64,000 nucleotides of DNA from Halobacillus naozhouensis (GTDB lineage: Bacteria; Bacillota; Bacilli; Bacillales; Halobacillaceae), in assembly GCF_029714185.1 (NCBI RefSeq), contig NZ_CP121671.1, positions 1,798,001 through 1,862,000 of the forward strand, written 5' to 3'. Below, piece after piece: positions 25,867-34,597 of this stretch. Numbering within the stretch: position 1 is the first letter of the stretch; every line of letters starts with the position of its first letter. The notes beneath the pieces were generated by a model. The model saw nothing but the letters and a program-made list of their open reading frames with translations. It was not told the origin of the DNA and ran no database searches. The position numbers and the translations under genes are program-made.

Positions 25867-27276
25867 ATGGTAGTAGGAGATTTTCCAATTGAATTAGACA
25901 CATTAGTTGTTGGCGCGGGTCCCGGCGGTTATGTTGCCGCCATCCGTGCCGCACAAACAGGTCAAAAAGTTACGATTGTAGACAAAGGAAACCTAGGTGG
26001 TGTTTGTCTGAACGTTGGTTGTGTACCCTCCAAAGCACTTATTCAAGCAAGTCATCGTTTTGACCACGCAAAAGGTGCAGATGATATGGGGATTCAGTCT
26101 GAAAACACAACCGTTGACTTTTCTAAAGTACAAGAATGGAAAGGCGGCGTTGTTGACAAGCTGACTGGCGGTGTAGAAGGACTACTTAAAGGCAACAAAG
26201 TAGACATCGTAAAAGGAGAAGTTTACTTCGTGGACAAAAACACGGTCCGCGTTATGGATGAAAAGAACTCCCAAACGTACACATTCAACAACTGCATCAT
26301 TGCGACTGGATCTCGTCCAATCGAGCTTCCATCCTTTAAATTCTCTGACCGTGTACTAGATTCTACAGGAGCTCTTGCTCTTCAAGAAGTTCCTAAGAAA
26401 CTTGTTGTTATTGGCGGGGGATACATCGGTACAGAGCTAGGTACAGCTTACGCTAACTTCGATACTGAAGTAACCATTCTTGAAGGCACAAAAGATATTC
26501 TTGGCGGTTTCGAGAAGCAAATGTCCACTCTCGTTAAACGTCGTCTGAAGAAAAAAGGCGTCGACGTCGTTACTAACGCGATGGCACAAGGTGTTGAGGA
26601 AACTAAAGACGGCGTAACGGTTAAATATGAGGTTAAAGGTGAGGAGAAATCCATTGAAGCTGATTACGTTCTTGTAACAGTCGGCCGTCGCCCTAACACA
26701 GATGAAATCGGCCTTGAAGAACTAGGAATTGAAATGAGTGATAAAGGGATCATTCAAACTGATAAACAATCCCGTACAAACATCGATAACATTTATGCGA
26801 TCGGTGACATTGTAGAAGGATTACCGCTTGCTCACAAAGCTTCTTATGAAGGTAAAATTGCTGCTGAAGCAATCTCTGGTGAGAAATCTGAAATTGACTA
26901 CCTTGGAATTCCTGAAGTCGTATTCTCAGAACCAGAATTAGCCTCTGTAGGTTATAGAGAGCAAGAAGCGAAGGATGCGGGATATGATGTACAAGCATCT
27001 AAATTCCCGTTCGCGGCAAATGGACGTGCACTATCTCTTAACGACAGTGACGGCTTCCTGAAGCTGATTACGCGTAAAGACGATGGTCTGGTCATTGGCG
27101 CCCAAATCGCTGGTCCAAATGCGAGTGATATGATTGCTGAACTTGGTCTTGCAATTGAATCAGGCATGACTGCTGAAGACTTAGCTCTAACCATTCATGC
27201 GCACCCAACACTAGGTGAGATTACAATGGAAGCAGCTGAAGTAGCGATGGGACAACCTATCCACATTGTTAAGTAA
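25867..27276 (+). CDS. pdhD: Dihydrolipoamide dehydrogenase (E3)
   Basis: 469-residue FAD disulfide reductase that reoxidises the lipoyl group with NAD+. FAD motif GAGPGGYVAA (15-24), redox disulfide Cys47/Cys52 in GGVCLNVGCVPSK, NAD motif GGGYIGTELG, second FAD motif YAIGDI, and the active-site His-Glu in HAHPTLGE at the C-terminal dimer interface. Probably shared with other 2-oxoacid dehydrogenases. Ends at a strong terminator. Confidence 0.97.
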   Translation: MVVGDFPIELDTLVVGAGPGGYVAAIRAAQTGQKVTIVDKGNLGGVCLNVGCVPSKALIQASHRFDHAKGADDMGIQSENTTVDFSKVQEWKGGVVDKLTGGVEGLLKGNKVDIVKGEVYFVDKNTVRVMDEKNSQTYTFNNCIIATGSRPIELPSFKFSDRVLDSTGALALQEVPKKLVVIGGGYIGTELGTAYANFDTEVTILEGTKDILGGFEKQMSTLVKRRLKKKGVDVVTNAMAQGVEETKDGVTVKYEVKGEEKSIEADYVLVTVGRRPNTDEIGLEELGIEMSDKGIIQTDKQSRTNIDNIYAIGDIVEGLPLAHKASYEGKIAAEAISGEKSEIDYLGIPEVVFSEPELASVGYREQEAKDAGYDVQASKFPFAANGRALSLNDSDGFLKLITRKDDGLVIGAQIAGPNASDMIAELGLAIESGMTAEDLALTIHAHPTLGEITMEAAEVAMGQPIHIVK

Positions 27277-27288
27277 GCAGCCATCATC

Positions 27289-27325
27289 AGCCCCTGACTC
27301 TTAATTAGAGTCGGGGGCTTTTTTA
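27289..27325 (+). terminator. Terminator of the pdh operon
   Basis: AGCCCCTGACTCT / AGAGTCGGGGGCT followed by six T. The next 230 bases (27326-27557) show no convincing gene: one AAAGGAGG occurs at about 27521 but no start codon follows. Confidence 0.92.
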
Positions 27326-27557
27326 TGTGGCCGGAAAGTAATAAGCATCTTAGCGTGGGTTATTTTTTTAGCTGAGGGTACGGTCCCGTTCGGCGCAAAC
27401 AGTCCAAGGACTCGGAAGACCATAACACCTGTCTCACATGACGATTGAGCTTCCTATCTTCTTTACATGTGTCTCATTTGCTTACCGTGGTACTGTCAGG
27501 GCATTCGGACACTGATTAAAGGAGGCGTCTATAAATAGTTTCAATTGAGGGAGGACT

Positions 27558-27600
27558 AAAAAAAGCACCCCGTATCACTCGACTCGTGATACGGGGCGCT
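27558..27600 (-). terminator. Terminator of the BCCT transporter gene
   Basis: On the minus strand a 15-bp stem (27586-27600 with 27564-27578, one G:T pair), then TTTTTTT. Confidence 0.9.
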
Positions 27601-27639
27601 GTCCATTATTTTCTTTACTACCTTTGGCTGTAAAGCTGT

Positions 27640-29172
27640 CTAATTTTTTTTCTTTAGACCTATGCTTTTTGCTTCCGCTTTAAATTCCTTCATAAGCGAG
27701 AAGCACATGAGAATCATAATAAATGTGAACGGGAAGGCCGCGATAATTGCTGCTGTCTGTAAGGCTGTCAGACCGCCTTGCCATAATAATACGGCTGCAG
27801 CGCCCGCTTGAATTAGTCCCCATATAAACTTCACTTGGTTGTTTGGGTTAAGACTGCCGTGGGTAGTCTGCATTCCTAGAACGAAGGTAGCAGAATCGGC
27901 AGATGTAATAAAGAAAGTACTAATAAGCAACAATCCGATCACTGTCATGACTCCGCCTAGCGGAATGTGTTGCAGCGTGGAGAATAGGGCTACTTCTGTA
28001 CCAAGGTTTTGGACATCAGAGATAATGTCAACACCATTGAAGAATTCTAATGAAATGGCAGTACCGCCAAATACAGAGAACCATAATGCACCAAAGATTG
28101 TTGGCACTAATAATACACCAGAAATAAATTCTCTAATCGTTCTACCTTTGGATACTCGGGCAATAAATGTTCCGACAAACGGTGCCCAGGAAATCCACCA
28201 GGCCCAGTAGAAGATTGTCCAGCCTTTGATCCAAGTGTCGTCTTCTACAAATGGTGTCAGTCTGAAACTCATATAAGGAAGATCACGCACGTATGAACCT
28301 AGAGTGAGTGTAAAGTAATCCATGATAAAGCCGGTTGGACCGATTAATAACAGCGAGAACATAAGTAATAAAGCTAAAACGATATTGGCATTACTTAAAT
28401 ACTTGATCCCTTTATTCAAACCGGTCATGGCCGAGGTCATAAATAGTACGGTAACAACGCAAATAATGATTAATTGCAGACTAAATGTGTCTTCAAGGCC
28501 GTCAATCGAATAGGAAAGACCGCTTGAGATCTGTAAAGCACCTAAACCAAGAGAAGTGGCTACACCAAAAATTGTAGCAAATACAGCGATAAAGTCGATA
28601 AAGGTCCCAAGGCCGCCTTTAATCCGTTTTTCACCTAAAAGAGGGACGAGGGCTGCGCTGATGACACCTGGAGCTCCCTTTCTAAATTTGAAGTAGGCTA
28701 GCGCCAATGCCAGTACGGCGTAAATTCCCCATGGGTGTAATCCCCAGTGAAAGAAACTGTATTTCATGGCAGCTCTTGCAGATTCCTGAGAAGCTGGCTC
28801 CATGCCAGGAACAGGGGTTGTATGGAAGTGGGAAAGAGGTTCGGCTGCTCCCCAGAATACGAGTCCGATTCCCATTCCTGCACTAAATAACATAGCAAAC
28901 CAAGTAATGTACGAATACTCAGGCTCATCATCCGGTTTTCCTAATTTAAGCTTTCCGTATTTAGAAAAAATTAAGTAAATGGCAAAAATTAAAAAGCCGG
29001 TAGCCGACAGTAAGTAGAACCATCCAAATTTGTCGGTAATAAAGGCCTGTACATTAGAGGTTACATTGGATAAATTCCATGTTGGCAATACATCTTTAGG
29101 AATTACACCCCAAATGATAAAAAGGGCGGATATAACTAAAGAGATATAAAACACTTTAGATGCCTGTCTCAC
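27640..29172 (-). CDS. BCCT-family betaine/choline/carnitine transporter (OpuD-like)
   Basis: 510-residue carrier with about 12 membrane helices. Family signatures: GMGIGLVFWGAAEPLSH in TM3-4, the HWGLHPWGIYA stretch, and the WTIFYWAWWISWAPFVGTFIARVSKGR substrate-cage and cytosolic-loop region. It would import a quaternary ammonium compatible solute such as glycine betaine with Na+. GTG 29172 is nine bases from AAAGGA and preferred to the ATG at 29181, which abuts the SD. The C-terminus is short and lysine-ended; long charged osmosensing tails are absent. Substrate not determined. Confidence 0.88.
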   Translation of the reverse strand: MRQASKVFYISLVISALFIIWGVIPKDVLPTWNLSNVTSNVQAFITDKFGWFYLLSATGFLIFAIYLIFSKYGKLKLGKPDDEPEYSYITWFAMLFSAGMGIGLVFWGAAEPLSHFHTTPVPGMEPASQESARAAMKYSFFHWGLHPWGIYAVLALALAYFKFRKGAPGVISAALVPLLGEKRIKGGLGTFIDFIAVFATIFGVATSLGLGALQISSGLSYSIDGLEDTFSLQLIIICVVTVLFMTSAMTGLNKGIKYLSNANIVLALLLMFSLLLIGPTGFIMDYFTLTLGSYVRDLPYMSFRLTPFVEDDTWIKGWTIFYWAWWISWAPFVGTFIARVSKGRTIREFISGVLLVPTIFGALWFSVFGGTAISLEFFNGVDIISDVQNLGTEVALFSTLQHIPLGGVMTVIGLLLISTFFITSADSATFVLGMQTTHGSLNPNNQVKFIWGLIQAGAAAVLLWQGGLTALQTAAIIAAFPFTFIMILMCFSLMKEFKAEAKSIGLKKKN

Positions 29173-29204
29173 AATAATCATTCCTTTCTTAAATTAATGA
29201 AGTC

Positions 29205-30272
29205 TTACGTTGAACCACTTGATACTACAGACTCCTCGTACTGGGCACATATTCTCTCTAACTCCTCCAACACATCATGGAAACTAAGTAATTCATACAT
29301 AAGAATAGTTTGTGGTGGAAGCTGGCGTTTAGTTTTGTCGGAGTACTCCACATGTAACTCCTTCCACTTCCAAAATAGATGATCGAGCTTCTCAACTTTT
29401 TCATATTGGTCTTCGCCAATTTTGTGTTCCTGATTTTCCAACGTCTCCGCAAAGGACTGGACAATTCCCTTAAGGAGGGTTCTTTCTTCTGTACTAAAAT
29501 CATCAGGTTGAACATGTGCATACTGTAAATTGCCTAGGTGGTAAGCTATTTGTTGAAGAGCAGCCAGCTTTTTTTGTGAAAGCTGGAAGGCACTCATTTG
29601 CTCAATTGTATGGCGGTGATATTTCCACTCTTCCCTTTGATATTGCGACAATTGAAACGCTTTTTCCAGTTTTGCTGTTAACTGACGATAAGATCGTGAA
29701 ATATTGCGAGTCTTTTCGTTAGAATCTCCCTTAGTGCTTGAAATTATGCGAATCGTTAACTGTGACGAATGAGTAAAAAGCTCGTTAATATTCTTATTAA
29801 TAATAGGAAAATAGTTAGGCGGCAAAAGGAAAAAGTTAACAAAAGTTGAGACGACGATACCAATAGATGTAGTACCCAGTCTGGTAATAAACGAAACAAA
29901 ATAATGATCATGAAATTCTGGAATCATGGCTGTTGCTGTAATGGTAGCAACAATAATTCCATCATCCAGCTTAAGTTTGTGACAGATGGCTATCGTTAGC
30001 ATAGCCGCCAGAGCATAGGTTATAGCTTCTTTTCCCAAGAGGGCATAAAAACTTGTCGCCAATAAAGCCCCTATTGCTGAGGCAGGAAAACGTACCATTG
30101 CTTTTTTGATTGAGTCTGCAGCAGTATGTTCGATCGTAACAATCGCCGTTATGACTGCAAAAATTACCGGGAAATTAAAAAAACCACAAATAAGTGCGGT
30201 TATAAACACGGAAACGCCTGTTTTAATTGTCCGACCGCCTAATAAATTGAAATTTTTCAAAGGTTTGAGCAT
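29205..30272 (-). CDS. Aromatic acid exporter (ArAE) family membrane protein
   Basis: 355 residues. The N-terminal half has about five membrane helices (20-165) with GGRTIKTGVSVFITALICG and a PASAIGALLATSF segment typical of ArAE_1/DUF939 proteins such as B. subtilis YqjA/YgaE; the C-terminal half (170-355) is cytosolic, helical and charged. A role in export of aromatic acids or membrane maintenance is only suggested by family. ATG 30272 follows AAAGGTGAT; the GTG at 30281 lies inside that SD. It lies 32 bases upstream of the BCCT gene in the same direction and may be co-transcribed with it. Confidence 0.75.
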   Translation of the reverse strand: MLKPLKNFNLLGGRTIKTGVSVFITALICGFFNFPVIFAVITAIVTIEHTAADSIKKAMVRFPASAIGALLATSFYALLGKEAITYALAAMLTIAICHKLKLDDGIIVATITATAMIPEFHDHYFVSFITRLGTTSIGIVVSTFVNFFLLPPNYFPIINKNINELFTHSSQLTIRIISSTKGDSNEKTRNISRSYRQLTAKLEKAFQLSQYQREEWKYHRHTIEQMSAFQLSQKKLAALQQIAYHLGNLQYAHVQPDDFSTEERTLLKGIVQSFAETLENQEHKIGEDQYEKVEKLDHLFWKWKELHVEYSDKTKRQLPPQTILMYELLSFHDVLEELERICAQYEESVVSSGST

Positions 30273-30416
30273 TCTTATCACCTTTAGCTTTCAAGTGGTT
30301 GCTAAGTCACAATGTGTAATTATATCTTAAAATTTATCAAAACGATAGTAAAAATGGAAAACAATATACTATAATATAGAAAGTGGAAATACATAACAGT
30401 TGGGGGTCTTTTTTTT

Positions 30417-31289
30417 ATGAAACAAACGTTAGGGTTATTGTTGTTGGCCTTGGTACTTACAGCTTGTACGGGGGGACAGGCTGAAGAAACACAGGAAAGT
30501 AAGCAGCCAGAGACGTCAGAAACAGGTGAAAAAACTGCTGAACAAGATCGAGAGGATAAGAAAGCTGAGCAAGAGAATGCTGGAGAACTAAAGGATAAAG
30601 AGGAGTCACAGGAAAATGCGGACGCCGCTGAAGATGAATCAGTAGTGGCGAATGCTGTGGAGCCAGAATATGAAATTACGGAAACGTGGTCATTTAAACC
30701 GATTAATGATGCTAATGAACAAGTTGCTTTGCTTACTTTTGATGACGCCCCGGATGAGCATGCATTGGAAATAGCCGAGACATTAAAGGAGCTTGAGGCT
30801 CCGGCCATCTTTTTTGTAAATGGACATTTTCTGGATACTCGTGAAGAGAAGAAGGTTTTAAAACAGATTCATGAGCTCGGCTTTGCAATCGGAAACCATA
30901 CGGCAACTCATACTTCGCTGGCCACGATATCGAAGGAGCAGCAAAAGCAAGAAATCGTCGGCCTTAATGATAAGGTAGAAGAAATTATTGGCGAGCGCCC
31001 GCAGTTCTTCCGGGCTCCACATGGACAGAACACGGAGTATTCCAAGCAGCTGGCAGCTGAAGAAGGGATGCTCGTTATGAATTGGACGTACGGGTATGAT
31101 TGGAACACTGAATATCAGAATGCACAACGATTAGCAGACATCATGGTAAATACAGAACTTCTCTACAACGGAGCTAATTTGTTGATGCATGATCGGGAAT
31201 GGACAGCGAAAGCAGTGCCGGAAATCGTGGAGGGTCTAAGAGAGAAAGGGTATGAACTATTGGATCCTTCCTTAATCAAAACACCTTAA
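30417..31289 (+). CDS. Polysaccharide deacetylase (NodB-type) lipoprotein
   Basis: 290 residues: lipoprotein signal with LTAC lipobox (Cys about residue 17), an extracellular linker very rich in Glu/Lys/Gln (18-90), then a NodB domain (about 100-285). Catalytic motifs: LLTFDDAPDEH (catalytic Asp and metal Asp; DDA instead of the usual DDG), GNHTATHTS (two metal His), RAPHGQ, and LLMHD. It probably deacetylates peptidoglycan or another surface glycan. GGGGG precedes ATG 30417 and an AT-rich promoter region (TATAAT at 30370) lies upstream. Transcribed alone. Confidence 0.85.
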   Translation: MKQTLGLLLLALVLTACTGGQAEETQESKQPETSETGEKTAEQDREDKKAEQENAGELKDKEESQENADAAEDESVVANAVEPEYEITETWSFKPINDANEQVALLTFDDAPDEHALEIAETLKELEAPAIFFVNGHFLDTREEKKVLKQIHELGFAIGNHTATHTSLATISKEQQKQEIVGLNDKVEEIIGERPQFFRAPHGQNTEYSKQLAAEEGMLVMNWTYGYDWNTEYQNAQRLADIMVNTELLYNGANLLMHDREWTAKAVPEIVEGLREKGYELLDPSLIKTP

Positions 31290-31300
31290 ATCACAGCAGG

Positions 31301-31334
31301 AACCAAAGACAAAGGTTGTCTTTGGTTCTTTTTT
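31301..31334 (+). terminator. Terminator after the deacetylase gene
   Basis: AACCAAAGACAA / TTGTCTTTGGTT with three-base loop and a T-run. Confidence 0.9.
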
Positions 31335-31370
31335 ATTGCGGGAATTCGTAAACTAAAGGGGGAATTTATT

Positions 31371-31381
31371 AGTATGACACA
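31371..31381 (-). promoter_or_regulatory. CcpN-type operator, upstream site of sr1
   Basis: Minus strand TGTGTCATACT fits the CcpN consensus TRTGHYATAYW at all 11 positions. It lies 26 bases upstream of the -35 and in inverted orientation to the second site. Confidence 0.7.
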
Positions 31382-31407
31382 TTTATAAAAAAGTTATACT
31401 TTTGGGG

Positions 31408-31436
31408 TTGATTTTTTTATTGTGTCATATTAAAAT
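31408..31436 (+). promoter_or_regulatory. sr1 promoter with overlapping CcpN operator
   Basis: TTGATT (31408-31413), exactly 17 bases, TAAAAT (31431-31436). TGTGTCATATT (31421-31431) inside the spacer matches the CcpN consensus TRTGHYATAYW fully and runs into the -10. Repression under glycolytic conditions is inferred from B. subtilis sr1, gapB and pckA. Confidence 0.75.
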
Positions 31437-31446
31437 AAACATACAG

Positions 31447-31460
31447 TGAAACCGATTACA
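31447..31460 (+). promoter_or_regulatory. cre site at the start of sr1
   Basis: TGAAACCGATTACA matches the cre consensus TGWNANCGNTNWCA at every position. Located just after the predicted +1, where CcpA would act as a roadblock. Confidence 0.65.
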
Positions 31461-31480
31461 AAAAAAGGTGGGGATACAAT

Positions 31481-31594
31481 ATGGGTACAATCGTATGTCA
31501 GGACTGTCAAAAGGTTATCGAGCATTTTGAGAATGAAAAGGTGTCAACCCTTTATAGTAAGTGTCCTTCTTGCAATAAAGCGAAGAAAAAGTAG
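31481..31594 (+). CDS. sr1P: SR1P peptide encoded by SR1
   Basis: 37-residue peptide starting MGTIVCQDCQKVIEHFENEK and ending in a lysine tail; the B. subtilis SR1P (39 residues) begins with the same MGTIVCQDC and has the same following pattern. Two CxxC pairs (CQDC, CPSC) suggest a small zinc ribbon. In B. subtilis SR1P binds GapA and promotes the GapA-RNase J1 interaction; rnjA is also in this window. SD AAAGGTGGGGA precedes ATG 31481. Confidence 0.9.
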   Translation: MGTIVCQDCQKVIEHFENEKVSTLYSKCPSCNKAKKK

Positions 31595-31596
31595 CA

Positions 31597-31637
31597 AAAA
31601 AATCCACTCCTCCAATTGAGGGAGAGTGGATTTTTTG
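31597..31637 (+). terminator. SR1 terminator
   Basis: AAAAAATCCACTC.. / ..GAGTGGATTTTTT stem-loop starting two bases after the SR1P stop. Confidence 0.9.
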
Positions 31638-31698
31638 TTTTCCGAACTCTAAATTTTTCTGACAAAGATTTTACTTTAGAAAATTCTACTCTTCATCC

Positions 31699-31737
31699 AA
31701 AAGGTGCCGCTCGGGTTTGAGCGGCACTTTTTTTATT
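31699..31737. terminator. Terminator at the 3' end of speA
   Basis: Nine-bp stem GTGCCGCTC / GAGCGGCAC; T-run on the plus side (31728-31734) and CTTTT on the minus side. It ends right at the speA stop codon and may also back up the SR1 terminator. Confidence 0.85.
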
Positions 31738-33202
31738 GAAAAGCTCTGTGTTCCTTAATAACTCGGAGTGTTTCTAATGTATCGTCTTCTGGTCCTTGAA
31801 CAGGCAAGCCTGCTCTGACATTTTCACGAATATAATGCAAGTTATCTTCCGTAATAATTTCACCAGGGATAAAGATTGGGATGCCTGGCGGATAGACCAT
31901 AATGAATTCAGCACTAATTCTCCCTACTGATTCTGCAAAGGGCACAATCTCCGTAGCCGCATAGAAAGCGTCACGGGGAGTTAGGGCCAATAACGGAATT
32001 TCGGGCACTTGAACAGGTACATGCTTGTACTCATAGGACAGTGGGTGGCTTATGACCAGTTCTTCTAAGGCGTTTATTAGGCGGTGAATTTCCTGCTTCT
32101 CGTCCCCGGGAGTTATAATACATAGAATGTTATAAAGATCTGATAGTTCTACTTCGATTTGATGGTGTTCCCTGAGCCAGACTTCAACATCATACCCTGA
32201 CAATCCCAGATTTTTCACGGATATAATCAGCTTGGTTGGATCAAAATCAAACGTCGCATTGCTTCCTAGTAATTCCTCTCCTGGACAGTGGAGTGGCGTG
32301 AGTTTGTTGATTTCATTTCTTGCGTAATCGGCGAGCCGAATCGCTTCTTCCAGCAGTTCCTTCCCTTTTATGGCTAACTGACGTCTGGCTGTGTCAAGGG
32401 AAGCAAGCAGCAAATAGGACGTAGAAGTTGTTGTCAGCATCGACAGCACGGCTTGTACACGCTCACGCGAGACGAGTCCTTCACGTAAGTTGAGGACAGA
32501 ACTTTGGGTAAGCGCTCCGCCAAGCTTGTGAACACTAGTCGCTGCCAAGTCAGCCCCGGCTTGCATAGCAGAGGCAGGGAGCCGTTCATGAAAATGAATG
32601 TGGACACCGTGAGCTTCATCTACAAGGACAGGCATATCAAAGGTGTGGGCGATTTTAACGATTTGTTTTAAGTCGGCTGAGATTCCGAAATAGGTTGGGT
32701 TGATTACGAGTAAGGCCTTAGCATCCGGATGCGCGTCACACGCTTTTTGAACAGCATCGGGAGTAATTCCGTGTGATATGCCTAAGTGCTCATCCAGTTC
32801 AGGGTGAATAAAGATCGGTGTGGCTCCTGAAAAGATAATGGCAGACGTTACCGATTTATGAACGTTACGGGGCACGATGATTTTGTCGCCAGGCTGGCAT
32901 ACACTCATGACCATCGTCATGATCGCTCCAGACGTCCCTTGTACGGAGAAAAAGGTATAATCGGCCCCGAATGCTTCTGCGGCAAGGTTCTGCGCCTCAT
33001 CTATAATTCCGTGAGGGTGATGTAAATCATCTAAGGGTTCAATATTTATTAAATCAATGGAGAGCGCATTGTCTCCCATAAAATGGGCAAATTGCTGATC
33101 CATCCCTTTTCCTTTTTTATGGCCAGGGATGTGAAACTGAGTCGGGTTCTTTTCGGCATGCTGCTTGAGCCCGGTAAATAATGGAGTAAGATTTTGATTC
33201 AA
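31733..33202 (-). CDS. speA: Arginine decarboxylase
   Basis: PLP-dependent Orn/Lys/Arg decarboxylase of the short Gram-positive type, 489 residues (B. subtilis SpeA 490). Converts arginine to agmatine for spermidine synthesis. Seen: FHIPGHKKGKGMD at the N-terminus, the PLP-binding SVHKLGG with the Schiff-base Lys, DEAHGVHIHF, and the C-terminal PPGIPIFIPGE. I prefer TTG 33202, five bases after AGGTGA, because the ATG at 33226 has no SD. Next to SR1, a known regulator of arginine catabolism; speB/speE are not in the window. Confidence 0.9.
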   Translation of the reverse strand: MNQNLTPLFTGLKQHAEKNPTQFHIPGHKKGKGMDQQFAHFMGDNALSIDLINIEPLDDLHHPHGIIDEAQNLAAEAFGADYTFFSVQGTSGAIMTMVMSVCQPGDKIIVPRNVHKSVTSAIIFSGATPIFIHPELDEHLGISHGITPDAVQKACDAHPDAKALLVINPTYFGISADLKQIVKIAHTFDMPVLVDEAHGVHIHFHERLPASAMQAGADLAATSVHKLGGALTQSSVLNLREGLVSRERVQAVLSMLTTTSTSYLLLASLDTARRQLAIKGKELLEEAIRLADYARNEINKLTPLHCPGEELLGSNATFDFDPTKLIISVKNLGLSGYDVEVWLREHHQIEVELSDLYNILCIITPGDEKQEIHRLINALEELVISHPLSYEYKHVPVQVPEIPLLALTPRDAFYAATEIVPFAESVGRISAEFIMVYPPGIPIFIPGEIITEDNLHYIRENVRAGLPVQGPEDDTLETLRVIKEHRAFQ

Positions 33203-33339
33203 GATGATCACCTCTTCGTTAAGCATGAAAGCAAATGAATTATAGCAGAGGAAAGCCGTTGTGGCTAGTTTTATATTAGGCTGTTTTTCGTATTGATTGT
33301 TTGTATCAATGGCTCCCAGTTCTGCTTAAGTTTATTGTC

Positions 33340-33535
33340 ATTTTAAAAAACAACAGTCTTTTATAAAAACTCTTGTCGTAAATTTTGTTGCTCTTCTCAC
33401 AGGGAGCGTTCTTTGCGAGCGAGGAGGCTCAGCGCAAGCGCGCGGAAAGCGTAGTGTATTTCCGATGCCGTATGTTATGACGTTGTTTATAGTTTTTGTG
33501 TCAAAAACAACAACCTTTTGAAAACAGTCTATTCT
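33340..33535. repeat. Degenerate intergenic repeat element (Bacillaceae type)
   Basis: Core 33401-33465 contains GCGAGGAGGCTCAGCGCAAG and CGCGGAAAGCGTAGTG, phrases I associate with dispersed intergenic repeats of Bacillus relatives. Copies of AAAACAACA followed by a CTTTT-containing tract flank it (33345-33370 and 33505-33530). The GC-rich core stands out from AT-rich flanks. It has no ORF. Probably a decayed non-autonomous element; copy number cannot be judged from this window. Confidence 0.5.
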
Positions 33536-33622
33536 TAAGAGAAGGGGGGCTGGAAAAGACAGACAGTTTTCTAGAAAGTCTGCTTTGATCCATGGTAAGA
33601 TGAAGCTTAGGAGGGGGATAAA

Positions 33623-34582
33623 ATGATGGAGTGGAATAATCGTGTGACCGAAACATTAGGCATTACTTATCCTATTATACAAGGGGGATTGGCACACTTA
33701 GCGTATGCTGAATTAGCGGCTGCCGTTTCGAATGCTGGAGGACTTGGCCAGATCACAGCTATGAGTATGGGTCGTCCTGCAGAACTTCGTGAAGAAATAC
33801 ATAAATTAAGACAATTGACCCGTCAATCGTTTGGCGTTAATTTTGCGATTGGTCAGCATGGGCGTCCTTTTGAAGAAATGGTACAAGTTGCGATCGATGA
33901 AGAAGTGCCGGTTATTTCTGTTACAGGAGGAAATCCTAAACCTGTCATTGATATGGTGAAAGACACACCGATTAAGGTACTAGTGTTAGTAGCTGCAAAA
34001 CGGCAGGCAGAGAAAGCAGAAGAACTGGGAGCAGATGCAGTGATGGTTGTGGGACACGAAGGTGGGGGGCACTTAGGAAGAGCAGATACGAGTACGCTCA
34101 TCCTCACCCCGCAAGTGGTTGAGTCTGTATCCATTCCTGTCATTGCCTCAGGAGGAATCAGTGACGGGAAGGGCTTGATGGCCGCTTTAGCGTTAGGCGC
34201 TGAGGGAATTGAAATGGGTACACGGTTTATTGCTACGAAAGAATGCGTACATGCAAATGACACCTATAAGCGTGCTCTCGTTGAATCCGATGAGAGTTCC
34301 ACCGTCGTGATTAAGCGTTCGCTGGGGATGCCGGCACGGGCTTTGAAAAATTCCTGGACAGAACAAATTTTAGAGTTGGAAAAAAACACTCCAGGTTATG
34401 AGGGATTAAAGTCGTACATTAGTGGAGAAGCGAATAAACGGTATATCCATGAAGGCGAAGAGGATGGTTTTGCCTGGGCCGGCCAGGTCGCTGCTCGTAT
34501 TCAGGATGTGCCTTCCGTTGCAGAGTTAATGGACAGAATTATAGAAGAAGCTGAAGCGATTCGGGGCAAATGGTCTAACTAG
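33623..34582 (+). CDS. Nitronate monooxygenase / FabK-like FMN flavoprotein
   Basis: 319-residue TIM-barrel FMN enzyme. Signatures: IIQGGLAHLAYAELAAAVSNAGGLGQI at the N-terminus, GHEGGGHLGR, PVIASGGISDGKGLMAALALGAEGIEMGTRF for phosphate/FMN binding. The family includes nitronate monooxygenases (detoxifying propionate-3-nitronate) and enoyl-ACP reductase II; sequence alone does not decide, and isolated context favours nitronate detoxification. SD AGGAGGGGG before ATG 33623. It lies 15 bases upstream of yktA. Confidence 0.8.
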   Translation: MMEWNNRVTETLGITYPIIQGGLAHLAYAELAAAVSNAGGLGQITAMSMGRPAELREEIHKLRQLTRQSFGVNFAIGQHGRPFEEMVQVAIDEEVPVISVTGGNPKPVIDMVKDTPIKVLVLVAAKRQAEKAEELGADAVMVVGHEGGGHLGRADTSTLILTPQVVESVSIPVIASGGISDGKGLMAALALGAEGIEMGTRFIATKECVHANDTYKRALVESDESSTVVIKRSLGMPARALKNSWTEQILELEKNTPGYEGLKSYISGEANKRYIHEGEEDGFAWAGQVAARIQDVPSVAELMDRIIEEAEAIRGKWSN

Positions 34583-34597
34583 AAAGGTGGCTTTACC

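Larger units (their letters stand above)
31443..31637 (+). ncRNA. sr1: Dual-function regulatory RNA SR1
   Basis: Predicted transcript of about 195 nt, from the expected start seven bases after the -10 to the terminator; B. subtilis SR1 is about 205 nt. In B. subtilis it base-pairs with ahrC mRNA (arginine catabolism activator) and encodes SR1P. Identification rests on the encoded peptide, the CcpN boxes, and the position between pdhD and speA, which is the same in B. subtilis. The RNA sequence itself is not something I can align here; start site is predicted. Confidence 0.8.
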
